From Burkholderia sp. S171 (GTDB lineage: Bacteria > Pseudomonadota > Gammaproteobacteria > Burkholderiales > Burkholderiaceae): 64,000 nucleotides of DNA. Positions 45,426 to 53,145 of this stretch are shown piece after piece. The notes under the pieces are model-generated. The model was not told the DNA's origin. It was given only the letters and a program-made list of their open reading frames with translations, and did not search any database. Position 1 is the first letter of the stretch, and every line of letters starts with the position of its first letter. The position numbers and the translations under genes were made by a program. The stretch lies in NCBI RefSeq assembly GCF_009766085.1, contig NZ_LMUF01000052.1, forward strand, positions 428,392 through 492,391, given 5' to 3'.

Positions 45426-46394
45426 TTGACGCTTATTTTCCTGTCCATCGTCGCTGTTTGCGTCATCGTAATCGCAGGACTGGTTGCTTTTTCTCTGACC
45501 ATTGCACGCCGCGTCGAGCGAGCGTTGCCCCCACAGGGCCAGTTCATCGACATTGGTGCGGACCGTATTCATTACGTCGAATACGGGAATGGGCCACCCA
45601 TTGTCTTCGTCCACGGATTGAGCGGGCAGTTGCGCAACTTTGCGTATCTGCACATGAATGCCCTTACGCAAACGCATAGGGTGATCCTCATCGACCGGCC
45701 AGGCTCCGGGCATTCAACGCGAGGCGCAGGATCGTCCGCCAGCATCTCGGCACAGGCGCGAACCGTGGCTATGTTCATCGACGCCATGGGGCTGGACAAG
45801 CCGGTGCTGGTCGGACATTCACTCGGCGGCGCCATCGCGCTCGCGGCCGGTCTCAATCATCCGAACAGCGTCGGCCGGCTGGCGTTGATCGCCCCGCTCA
45901 CCCACCTGGTCGATCCCGGTCACGCCTTCGCCGGACTGCTGATCCGATCTTCACTGGTTCGGCGGATCGTATCGTTCACAGTGGCCACGCCGTTCGCTAT
46001 CAAGGGCAGTCGCGCGATCATGGACGTCGTGTTCGGGCCCGATCCCGTACCCAAGGATTTCGCGCTGAAAGGGGGTGGGTTACTTGGCTTGAGGCCACGC
46101 AGTTTCTACGCGGCGTCCTCCGACCTGATGGCGATCGCAGAAGAACTCCCGGCCATGGAAAACCGGTACGCAAGCTTGCGCCTGCCGGTAGACGTGCTCT
46201 ACGGCCGCAAAGACAGGATCTTGGACTGGCGCAGTCATGGTGAGGCGCTCAAACAAAAGCTGCCTGGGACAAATCTGCGCTTGGTCGACGGTGGCCATAT
46301 GCTGCCGGTAACAGCACCTTCGTTGACCATGGAATGGCTTCAGACGATTGCAAACGAACCGCTGATTACACCGGCTTCCCCAGTCGCTCAATAG
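45426..46394 (+). CDS. Alpha/beta hydrolase, membrane-anchored
   Basis: A 322-aa hydrolase. A single N-terminal membrane helix (residues about 2-25, LIFLSIVAVCVIVIAGLVAF) precedes a canonical fold: VHGLSG oxyanion region, nucleophile elbow GHSLGGA, an aspartate in LYGRKDRI and the catalytic histidine in DGGHMLP. The start is TTG 45426, 16 bases after the monooxygenase stop, with a GGTG site. It would hydrolyse the ester or lactone made by the monooxygenase. The anchor suggests action at the inner membrane on hydrophobic substrates. Confidence 0.9.
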   Translation: MTLIFLSIVAVCVIVIAGLVAFSLTIARRVERALPPQGQFIDIGADRIHYVEYGNGPPIVFVHGLSGQLRNFAYLHMNALTQTHRVILIDRPGSGHSTRGAGSSASISAQARTVAMFIDAMGLDKPVLVGHSLGGAIALAAGLNHPNSVGRLALIAPLTHLVDPGHAFAGLLIRSSLVRRIVSFTVATPFAIKGSRAIMDVVFGPDPVPKDFALKGGGLLGLRPRSFYAASSDLMAIAEELPAMENRYASLRLPVDVLYGRKDRILDWRSHGEALKQKLPGTNLRLVDGGHMLPVTAPSLTMEWLQTIANEPLITPASPVAQ

Positions 46395-46407
46395 TCGCAA
46401 TGACGAC

Positions 46408-47061
46408 ATGAACCCCGAACGACTCACCCGCGAGCAGGCCCGCGAACAAACGCGCCAACGTCTGCTCGATGCATCGCAAATCGTCTTTACGAAGAAAGGG
46501 TTCGTCGCGGGGAGCGTTGAAGAGATTGTATTGGCTGCGGGTTATACGCGTGGCGCGTTCTATTCGAATTTTCGCAGCAAGCAGGAATTGCTAATTGAAC
46601 TTCTCAAGCGCGATCACCTTGCCATGCAGGCCGGCTTGCACGACATCATGCAAGGACAAGTCGCGCGTGAGGACCTGGAAGACCGCGCACTGCTTTTTTA
46701 CAGCCATCTATACCGCGACAACAAGAACTTCCTGCTATGGGTTGAAGCGCAACTGCTAGCGTCGCGCGATATCCACTTCCGCGTTATCTTCAACGCCTTC
46801 CTGCACGAAAAGCTTGAGCATCTGACTGCGTATATCCGCGAGTTTTCGGTGCGCGCAGGCACACCGTTGCCCGCTGAAACGCTTGCGCTCGGGTTGATGG
46901 CGTTATGCAACGGCGTGCGGTTCTTCTACTCGATCAATCCAGAGCATGTGACGGCGGAACTGGTCGAATCCGTGCTGGCGCAATTCTTCTCGCGCGTGGT
47001 GTTCGGACGCGGCATTGCGGTCATTGAACGGTCTGCGCCGGTGGGTCTCGCCGGCGAGTGA
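46408..47061 (+). CDS. TetR/AcrR-family transcriptional regulator
   Basis: A 217-aa regulator. The N-terminal HTH (about 15-60) reads TRQRLLDASQIVFTKKGFVAGSVEEIVLAAGYTRGAFYSNFRSKQELL in pattern, here split: GFVAGSVEEIVLAAG is helix 2-turn and TRGAFYSNFRSK is the recognition helix and its tail. The C-terminal helical ligand domain is variable. It begins 13 bases after the hydrolase stop codon and is cotranscribed with it, so it probably autoregulates the ketone operon. It converges on the GMC gene with a 22-base gap. Confidence 0.92.
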   Translation: MNPERLTREQAREQTRQRLLDASQIVFTKKGFVAGSVEEIVLAAGYTRGAFYSNFRSKQELLIELLKRDHLAMQAGLHDIMQGQVAREDLEDRALLFYSHLYRDNKNFLLWVEAQLLASRDIHFRVIFNAFLHEKLEHLTAYIREFSVRAGTPLPAETLALGLMALCNGVRFFYSINPEHVTAELVESVLAQFFSRVVFGRGIAVIERSAPVGLAGE

Positions 47062-47083
47062 TGGGATGTCGGGCTTGGGATAT

Positions 47084-48736
47084 TTACGCCCGTGCACGAG
47101 CAGCGTCACGATGGATTGCATCCACGGACTGAAGACGAGCGCGTGGCACATCCAGGATCATATCGACGGCCTTTTCGGCGATCATGATGGTCGGCGCATT
47201 CGTGTTCCCGCCAATCAACGTCGGCATCACCGATGCATCGACAATGCGCAGGCCCTGCAGACCCCGCACGCGTAGTTGCGAGTCCACCACCGCGTGAGTA
47301 TCCTGCCCCATCCGGCAAGTGCCGGCCGGGTGATAGACGGTGTCAACGCGCCGTTTCAACGCATCGCGAATCTCGTCATCCGTGTTCACGTTGGCGGTGA
47401 ACACGTCCTTCGTGACCCATTCAGCAAGAGCAGGCGCGTGCATCAGGCGTCGGGCGAGCTTGAATCCCTCCACCATGTCGTCGAGATCGCGAGGGTCGTT
47501 GAAGAACGCCGGATCGATGCGGGGTGCATCGCGAAAGTTCGTGCTTTGAAGCGTCACTTCTCCACGGCTTCGTGGCCGCAGCAAACACACATGGCACGAC
47601 AGTCCGTGGCCCAGGTGCAATGTGCGTGCATGGTTATCCGCCAGCGCCACGACAAAGTGAAGCTGGACGTCGGGCATTGCCAGGTCCGGCCGGGTCTTGA
47701 GGAAAGCGCCACCCTCGGCGAAGTTCGATGTCAGCGCCCCGCGGCGTGAACCGCGAAAGCGCAGGATCTCCCGCAATAAACGCGCGCTGCCGCGCAACGA
47801 TATGCCCAGCGTGTCGAGGCTACGAGTCCGGTAGCCGAAGATAAAATCAGGATGATCCTGCAGGCTCTTGCCCACGCCGGGTAAATGCTGCGCGACGGAA
47901 ATTCCAAGCCGACCTAGCTCTTGCATATCACCCACGCCGGATAGCATCAGCAGTTGCGGCGTCTGTAACGCGCCCGCCGCCACGATCACCTCGCGGCGAG
48001 CGCGGATAACGCGGGTCTCGCCCGCCAGCACAACTTCAACGCCGACAGCGCGCGAACCCTCGAACATGATCCGCTGCACGTGCGCATGAGTCTCCACCGA
48101 GAGGTTCTTGCGCTTCGCCATATGCGGCAATAAATAGGCGCGTGCGGCGCTGCACCGCTCGCCATTCTTTTGCGTGACCTGATAAATCCCGACGCCCTCC
48201 TGCTCGGCTCCGTTGAAGTCGTCCGTCACGGGCAAGCCGGTCTGGCGCGCGGCATTGAGGTACCGGGCATGGAACGGATTGTCGGTACGCAAGTCGCTGA
48301 CCCAAAGCGGTCCATCGCGGCCATGCCATTCGTTGGTGATGCGCTCGTTGTGCTCGCTGCGCAGGAAGTACGGAAGGACGTCCTCGTACGACCATCCTTC
48401 ATTGCCCAGCGACGCCCAATGATCGTAGTCCGAACGATGTCCACGCACATAGACCATCGCATTGATAGCGGATGATCCTCCCAATGCCTTGCCGCGCGGC
48501 TGATAACCCTTGCGGCCATTAAGGCCCGCCTGCGGTACGGTTTCGAACGCCCAGTTGTTGAGCCGTGTCGGCAACATGGCGACGGCGGCGGCCGGGATGT
48601 TCACGAGCGCGCTGTCGCCGCTTCCTCCCGCTTCAAGAACGCAGACCGTGACCGCAGGGTCCTCGGTCAGCCGCCCCGCGACAACGCACCCGGCCGAGCC
48701 CCCGCCGATCACGACGAAATCGAAAACGTCACTCAT
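47084..48736 (-). CDS. GMC-family FAD oxidoreductase (choline/alcohol dehydrogenase type)
   Basis: A 550-aa flavoprotein. FAD binding begins with VVIGGGSAGCVVAGRL near residue 8, the GMC signature 1 region includes PRGKALGGSSAINAMVYVRG, and the active-site histidine lies in YHPAGTCRMG near the C-terminus, followed by NTNAPTIMIAEKA. It oxidises an alcohol to an aldehyde or ketone, passing electrons to quinone or oxygen. ATG 48736 has AGGAG upstream; 48763 does not. It is 60 bases downstream of the ALDH gene and is likely in one operon with it. Confidence 0.93.
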   Translation of the reverse strand: MSDVFDFVVIGGGSAGCVVAGRLTEDPAVTVCVLEAGGSGDSALVNIPAAAVAMLPTRLNNWAFETVPQAGLNGRKGYQPRGKALGGSSAINAMVYVRGHRSDYDHWASLGNEGWSYEDVLPYFLRSEHNERITNEWHGRDGPLWVSDLRTDNPFHARYLNAARQTGLPVTDDFNGAEQEGVGIYQVTQKNGERCSAARAYLLPHMAKRKNLSVETHAHVQRIMFEGSRAVGVEVVLAGETRVIRARREVIVAAGALQTPQLLMLSGVGDMQELGRLGISVAQHLPGVGKSLQDHPDFIFGYRTRSLDTLGISLRGSARLLREILRFRGSRRGALTSNFAEGGAFLKTRPDLAMPDVQLHFVVALADNHARTLHLGHGLSCHVCLLRPRSRGEVTLQSTNFRDAPRIDPAFFNDPRDLDDMVEGFKLARRLMHAPALAEWVTKDVFTANVNTDDEIRDALKRRVDTVYHPAGTCRMGQDTHAVVDSQLRVRGLQGLRIVDASVMPTLIGGNTNAPTIMIAEKAVDMILDVPRARLQSVDAIHRDAARARA

Positions 48737-48796
48737 CCTGGTCTCCTGCCATGTAGTCAGCACCAGTCGGCGCGCGTCACGCCGCTGGCGTTTTGT

Positions 48797-50218
48797 TCAC
48801 GTAATACGCTTGATCAGCCGCAGCATCAGGTCGAAGGTCTTGCCGTATGGGGGACGGAAAAGACGAGTGCCATTCAGGCGCGCCTGGTAGAAAACCGGTT
48901 TCTCTTTGCTGAAGGTACGAAAGCCCCACTCACCGTGATAAGCGCCCATGCCGCTCGGGCCGACTCCGCCAAAAGGCTGCGCTTCCTGTGCCAGATGCCA
49001 TAGACAATCGTTGATCGTAACGCCACCAGAAACCGTCTCGTTCAGCATCCGGTCGCGATTGACGACGCTCCGGCCGAACCAGTAAAGCGCAAGAGGCCGG
49101 TCCCCCTGGTTCACCATGGCGATGGCCTGGTCAAGCCCGTCGTATTCGACAATGGGCAGCAGCGGCCCAAAGATCTCCTCTCGCATCAGACGCGAGCTTG
49201 CGGCTGCGCCGACCACTAACGTTGGTGGAAATTTTCGCGTGCCATCGTCGAAGCGTTCGTTGGCCGGATTGACTTCGACAATGCGTGCACCGCCATCACG
49301 TGCTTCCTGCACGATCGCAAGCAGCCGCTCGCGATGACGCGTGCTGATGATCGCCGTGTAGTCCGGATTGGCGATCAGCGTGGGATAGAGGCGCGCAATG
49401 GCCGCCTTGAGTTGATCGGCGACGATGTTCGCCAAACCCGCAGGCACAAGAACATAATCCGGAGCAATGCAAGTCTGGCCGGCGTTCAGGAACTTGCCAT
49501 AGGCAATGCTCGCCACGGCGGCTGGAATGTCGCAGGAGGCATCGATTATTGCAGGCGATTTTCCGCCGAGTTCCAGCGTCACGGGCGTAAGGTTTGCCGC
49601 AGCGGCCTGGGCAACTTGCCGGCCGACCTGGGTCGATCCGGTAAAGAACAGATGATCGAACGGGAGGCGCGCAAAGGCCTGACCTAGGTCAACGCCGCCG
49701 TTCGCCACGCTCAGTTCATCCGGTGCAAACGATGCGCTCACCAGGTGGTCCAGCAACTCGCAGAAGCGGGGAGTCAGTTCGGATGGTTTGAGGAGCACCC
49801 GATTGCCGGCGGCGAGTGCCCCCAGCGCCGGCCCCAACGATAGTTGAATAGGGTAGTTCCACGGAGACACGATACCGACCACCCCCAGCGGTTGACGCAG
49901 CAGGCGGTTATAGCCAGGTCGGAAGTGCAGGCCGGTCGAGACTCGTTGTGGTCTCATCCAGTGCTTCAGGTGTTTGCGCGCGTGACGGATGCCGGCGCGC
50001 ACGACGAACAACTCGGCAATCCGCGTTTCATGAGCGGACCGGCCGCCGAAGTCGGCGTCGATCGCTCGCACAAAGTCGCTTTCGTGATTCTCCGTCAACG
50101 CAAGCAGCCGGTTCAGCCGGTCCATGCGAACGTGCAACGGCGGATTCGATTCCGTCGCGAACGCCCGGCGTTGGGCCTCGAAACGTTCTTCCAGGAAAGA
50201 CGGCGAGCTGACCTGCAT
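48797..50218 (-). CDS. Aldehyde dehydrogenase (coniferyl-aldehyde dehydrogenase type)
   Basis: A 473-aa NAD(P)-dependent dehydrogenase. The catalytic cysteine is in NAGQTCIAPDY, the general base glutamate in VTLELGGKSP, and the proton-relay/cofactor segment is FFTGSTQVGRQVA. Length and the EEIFGPLLPIVEY segment fit the CalB-like class 3 ALDHs. The start ATG 50218 has an AGGAAACAG ribosome region. It is first in a two-gene operon with the GMC oxidase, giving alcohol to aldehyde to acid. It probably cooperates with the convergent monooxygenase operon, though with its own promoter. Confidence 0.93.
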   Translation of the reverse strand: MQVSSPSFLEERFEAQRRAFATESNPPLHVRMDRLNRLLALTENHESDFVRAIDADFGGRSAHETRIAELFVVRAGIRHARKHLKHWMRPQRVSTGLHFRPGYNRLLRQPLGVVGIVSPWNYPIQLSLGPALGALAAGNRVLLKPSELTPRFCELLDHLVSASFAPDELSVANGGVDLGQAFARLPFDHLFFTGSTQVGRQVAQAAAANLTPVTLELGGKSPAIIDASCDIPAAVASIAYGKFLNAGQTCIAPDYVLVPAGLANIVADQLKAAIARLYPTLIANPDYTAIISTRHRERLLAIVQEARDGGARIVEVNPANERFDDGTRKFPPTLVVGAAASSRLMREEIFGPLLPIVEYDGLDQAIAMVNQGDRPLALYWFGRSVVNRDRMLNETVSGGVTINDCLWHLAQEAQPFGGVGPSGMGAYHGEWGFRTFSKEKPVFYQARLNGTRLFRPPYGKTFDLMLRLIKRIT

Positions 50219-50376
50219 GGTCTGTTTCCTGTGTGTGGAATGACGCTAGCTTACCCCGCTTGATACCGGTCCGGCAGTTGTCGTGTGCGGACGGCCGTGC
50301 TGCCTAGGGTGTCGTCGCGACGCACACGGGCCAGTTGATAGCAGCAAACAGCACGACGAATTGACGACCCTCGGTT

Positions 50377-50790
50377 CTATCCGCGCAGACCGACGCTACC
50401 CGCACCTTGAGCGACCGCTCGCACGCCGGCGAGCGTAATCGTGGAGTAGAGATTGGCGACTTCATCGAGGGATTTGACGCCCGTCTGCATGACGTTGACA
50501 GCGCCTGACATGGCAGCGAGCAGCATGCGGGTGACCATCTCGGCGACGGTTGTATCGAGGCCGGTTTCCGTGGCGATCTCCGCGGCCCAATCGGCAACGG
50601 CGGCGGTCAAGATGGCGCTCGCGTAGTGTTCCAGCGCCCCTCGCCGAAGAGCAAGCGGCGCAACAGCGGGCCGCGCTCTGAAATTGTCGCCAGCCATAAA
50701 CGCGTATTGACTCGCAAGCGATCCTCGAAGCTCGAGATCACGGATAGTTCTTCATGGACACGTTGCCTCATGACCTCGGCCGTCATTCAG
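50377..50790 (-). pseudogene. TetR-family regulator remnant (5'-truncated and frameshifted)
   Basis: Read on the minus strand from 50786, one frame gives MTAEVMRQRVHEELSVIS, then RLRVNTRLWLATISERGPLLRRLLFGEG, and the adjacent frame continues with LEHYASAILTAAVADWAAE through MLLAAMSGAVNVMQTG to stop 50377. Together these make a normal TetR ligand-binding half. The frames change at the CCCC run 50637-50640. The HTH half is absent: at about 50785-50790 the sequence runs directly into the remnant of a divergent SDR gene. The regulator is therefore nonfunctional. Confidence 0.8.
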
Positions 50791-51058
50791 CGTCTACAGT
50801 GCTAGCAAGGCAGCGCCCCGCAAAATCCGCGTCAATGTGCTTGTGCCAGGCGCAACCTCCACACCGGGATGGCACGGCCTCGCCACCTCGGAAGAAGCGA
50901 GCAAGGAGATGATCAAGTTCGTGCAGACCACGACACCGCTTGGCCGCCTTGGCGATCCCGCGGAGACCGCGAGTGCTGCATTGTTCCTGGCCTCCGACGA
51001 CAGCAGCTTCGTCACCGGCAGCGAACTGTTCGTTGACGGCGGGTCCGCGCAGGTCTAG
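50789..51058 (+). pseudogene. SDR oxidoreductase remnant (N-terminal half deleted)
   Basis: The plus-strand frame reads SVYSASKAA, the SDR catalytic YxxxK with its flanks, then PRKIRVNVLVPG and continues to the typical FVTGSELFVDGG end and stop TAG 51056-51058. Everything before the active-site tyrosine, including the NAD(P)-binding domain, is gone. About 13 residues that normally follow SASKAA also appear missing. The only possible internal start (GTG 50837) lies after the active site, so no functional enzyme can be made. It abuts the truncated tetR remnant. Confidence 0.8.
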
Positions 51059-51183
51059 CGAACACGCAACTTGCGAATGGTCTGCAAAACAGGTGGAGCA
51101 CGCCACGGTTCGAATGCGTTCGAACCGTGAGCAAAAAAAATATATCCCCGCGAATCTGGAAGCTACTCCGGATGACGATGTCC

Positions 51184-51207
51184 AAAAAATAAAGCCCCCG
51201 AAGGGGC
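51184..51207 (-). terminator. Strong Rho-independent terminator of the 51.2-52.6 kb cassette
   Basis: On the minus strand GCCCC (51203-51207), a short TTCG-type loop and GGGGC (51194-51198) are followed by TTTATTTTTT (51184-51193). It lies about 20 bases after the stop codon of the caspase-like gene and closes the two-gene cassette. Confidence 0.85.
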
Positions 51208-51227
51208 GTGGACACGGATAGTCCTGG

Positions 51228-51695
51228 TCAGCTGAAGTTAACTGGCGATCCCTGCAACGCAACCTGATTCGCGAGGTTTGAAGGGTCCGGATAGGCGGTT
51301 CCAATAGCCAAAGGCGTATTCCAACCGTAGCACCAGAGTCCGTTCAAAGCCTGATTATTTTCAAGTTCCACTGCGAGAGCGGCAGAGTAATTGGCGACGT
51401 TTGTCGCGCACGCATAGATCAGGATCGTAGAGAAACCTGCCGGCACGTTCGCCGCCAGAATCGCGGCGATTTGATCGTAAGTCCAACCCCAACCCTGAGC
51501 GTCGTCGTCACCGATTTCTGAATTATTGCCGTGAGCACAGAGACACAAAGGTTCGTTAGGCTGAAGCTGCGCAACTGTTGCTGCGAGATTGTTCGCGGCA
51601 GCCAGCACATTCACGTTCCCCCAGAGTGCCGCACCTGAGCCTTGCGATTGAGCATATTGGATAATGCTTTGATCTGTGGTGCAAACGATAATCAT
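51228..51695 (-). CDS. Small protein with caspase-like (CHAT/C80-type) His-Cys pattern
   Basis: A 155-aa soluble protein. Two hydrophobic strands each end in a catalytic-type residue: PLCLCAHGN (His55, followed by Gly) and STILIYACAT (Cys96). Between and after them come a helix (YDQIAAILAANV), another helix (YSAALAVELEN) and a strand (GLWCYGWNTPLAIG). This strand-HG, helix, strand-xxC, helix order is that of clan CD cysteine peptidases such as CHAT and the C80 toxin-processing domain. The protein is short, so it may be a minimal or inactive version. ATG 51695 follows AAGGA; a TTG six bases upstream is less likely. It is the second gene of a cassette, 185 bases after the 249-aa gene. The fold call is my inference from pattern only. 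Confidence 0.72.
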   Translation of the reverse strand: MIIVCTTDQSIIQYAQSQGSGAALWGNVNVLAAANNLAATVAQLQPNEPLCLCAHGNNSEIGDDDAQGWGWTYDQIAAILAANVPAGFSTILIYACATNVANYSAALAVELENNQALNGLWCYGWNTPLAIGTAYPDPSNLANQVALQGSPVNFS

Positions 51696-51880
51696 AGACA
51701 ATCCTTCAATAGATTTTTATGGCAGTCACGTTGGCCTATCTCTTTCAATCTGCATACCTAAGTGACTGCGTCCGGCCATCTTACTTATTTTGAGCCTTGA
51801 ATAACCTAGGGTGCGTTACATGCCCTTATTCATTTTCTATTTCTTTTAAACGAAGCACAGGGGCACGGACCCGCAGCGAA

Positions 51881-52630
51881 CTAACCGGCCGCAATCCTGC
51901 GGGCATTGGCGGGTGCAGCAGGAAGCATACTGAAAGGACCCGACAACACGTAGGAGACGCTCGCAATTGCAGACGCGGCGAAATCAATCGGGTCGAACGG
52001 GACGGTGGTCGAAAACTCGCCTTGCGGAATAGCAGCGATATGCGTTTGCGACCGGATTGGCGCGGCCGAGGTTACGTTGGCCGTCATCTGATACGGCGCC
52101 CCACACTGCGAGGCCAAAGTGATTCCGGCCGAATTCACCGTTACAGACAAATCCGACGTGAGCTGCGACTCATGTGACAGGAAATTGCGCCCATTCAGTC
52201 CCATAAGAATGACGGGATATCCCGGGTCCGCGACCGGAACCAGGGAAGCAGTGAACACACCTTTGGTCATCTTGTTGAAGTTCGTCAGAGGGACGCTGCT
52301 GTTCTGCGGGACATAAATGGCCTGCGAATAAAGAGGCAACGGCCCATTACTCACAGCATCCTGACCAGAAAGAAGTGGCACCGGCGACGTAACCGTGACG
52401 ACCGCTGCGGCATTTCCCGAGCACTGCAAAGAGGGCGGTTCGCCGGCTGCGCCAGTGAATGCCAAGACCACCTGCGGGCCCCCTACTGTGCCGCCCAACA
52501 AAAAGTGATGTGGCATCCCTTTACGATTCGGATCCCTTACTGTTGAGAACAGGCTACCGATCAAATCGGCGATTGAGAACGCAACATCAACTGCTTGATG
52601 AACATCGCCTTGAATATCCCCTAGTGACAT
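51881..52630 (-). CDS. Hypothetical protein, beta-rich, first gene of a two-gene cassette
   Basis: A 249-aa protein I do not recognise. It starts with an amphipathic helix (HQAVDVAFSIADLIGSLFSTV) and then is rich in short beta-type segments, Ser, Thr, Val, Gly and Asn, without a signal peptide or obvious catalytic motif. Internal blocks such as HHFLLGGTVGG and GYPVILMGLNGRNFLSHESQL could be strands and turns of a beta-sandwich. ATG 52630 has AAAGGA upstream and is preferred over 52666. Codon use is less GC-biased than in neighbouring enzymes, suggesting transfer. It precedes the caspase-like protein on the same strand, so the two may act together. Confidence 0.75.
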   Translation of the reverse strand: MSLGDIQGDVHQAVDVAFSIADLIGSLFSTVRDPNRKGMPHHFLLGGTVGGPQVVLAFTGAAGEPPSLQCSGNAAAVVTVTSPVPLLSGQDAVSNGPLPLYSQAIYVPQNSSVPLTNFNKMTKGVFTASLVPVADPGYPVILMGLNGRNFLSHESQLTSDLSVTVNSAGITLASQCGAPYQMTANVTSAAPIRSQTHIAAIPQGEFSTTVPFDPIDFAASAIASVSYVLSGPFSMLPAAPANARRIAAG

Positions 52631-53145
52631 GATTTCTGGTCCTTTTTTTTGTGGTTGGGCGCTCACGTTAGCACGCTATTTTATTATTCATACGAATATT
52701 TAACGTCTGTGATTAATCGAAATTGCATTTCATATTTACCGACCTCCGAAGCGAGCCAAAGCGACGATGAAGCTGTGCGAATAGCTGCTAAAAAGCAGCG
52801 AATTACGCTGAATACTCGCTTACGCTTAATCAGTGCCCAACCGAATTAAAATCTCTCTGGATGATTAGCGACGACGCTCACAGCGAAGTAGAAAACAGCC
52901 GCGATGTGTCGAATGCAACAGGGTTGGATTTCCAAACAAGTTCTGGAACTGCGTAAATATTTTCGAAGCGAAAACTACATAGAATACCTAATCAATACCG
53001 TCGTATTCCACCACACGAGAGGAGCTTTTCGAGTGACCGAGCATGTGCGTTGCCAATACGTTGCCAGCACCGTGCCAATAGTCAGTAAAATCGATCCCTC
53101 ACGGGCAATGCGAACCTGCCGCCCATCCCGGATATTCCCCCCACT
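52631..53145. other. AT-richer intergenic region between the cassette and the LRR-kinase gene
   Basis: About 515 bases, visibly less GC-rich than the rest of the window. It must contain the promoters of both divergent units. Two plus frames (52649-52849 and 52904-53149) lack known motifs and ribosome sites. GCTGC 52784-52788 and GCAGC 52795-52799 form a small hairpin without a T-run. I see no insertion sequence ends or attachment-site-like repeats. Confidence 0.5.

Noticed and set aside
50377-53145. A complete genomic island or prophage fragment with integrase or insertion sequence
   Set aside because: I found no integrase, transposase, tRNA or terminal repeats; only AT-richer sequence and degraded genes support transfer.
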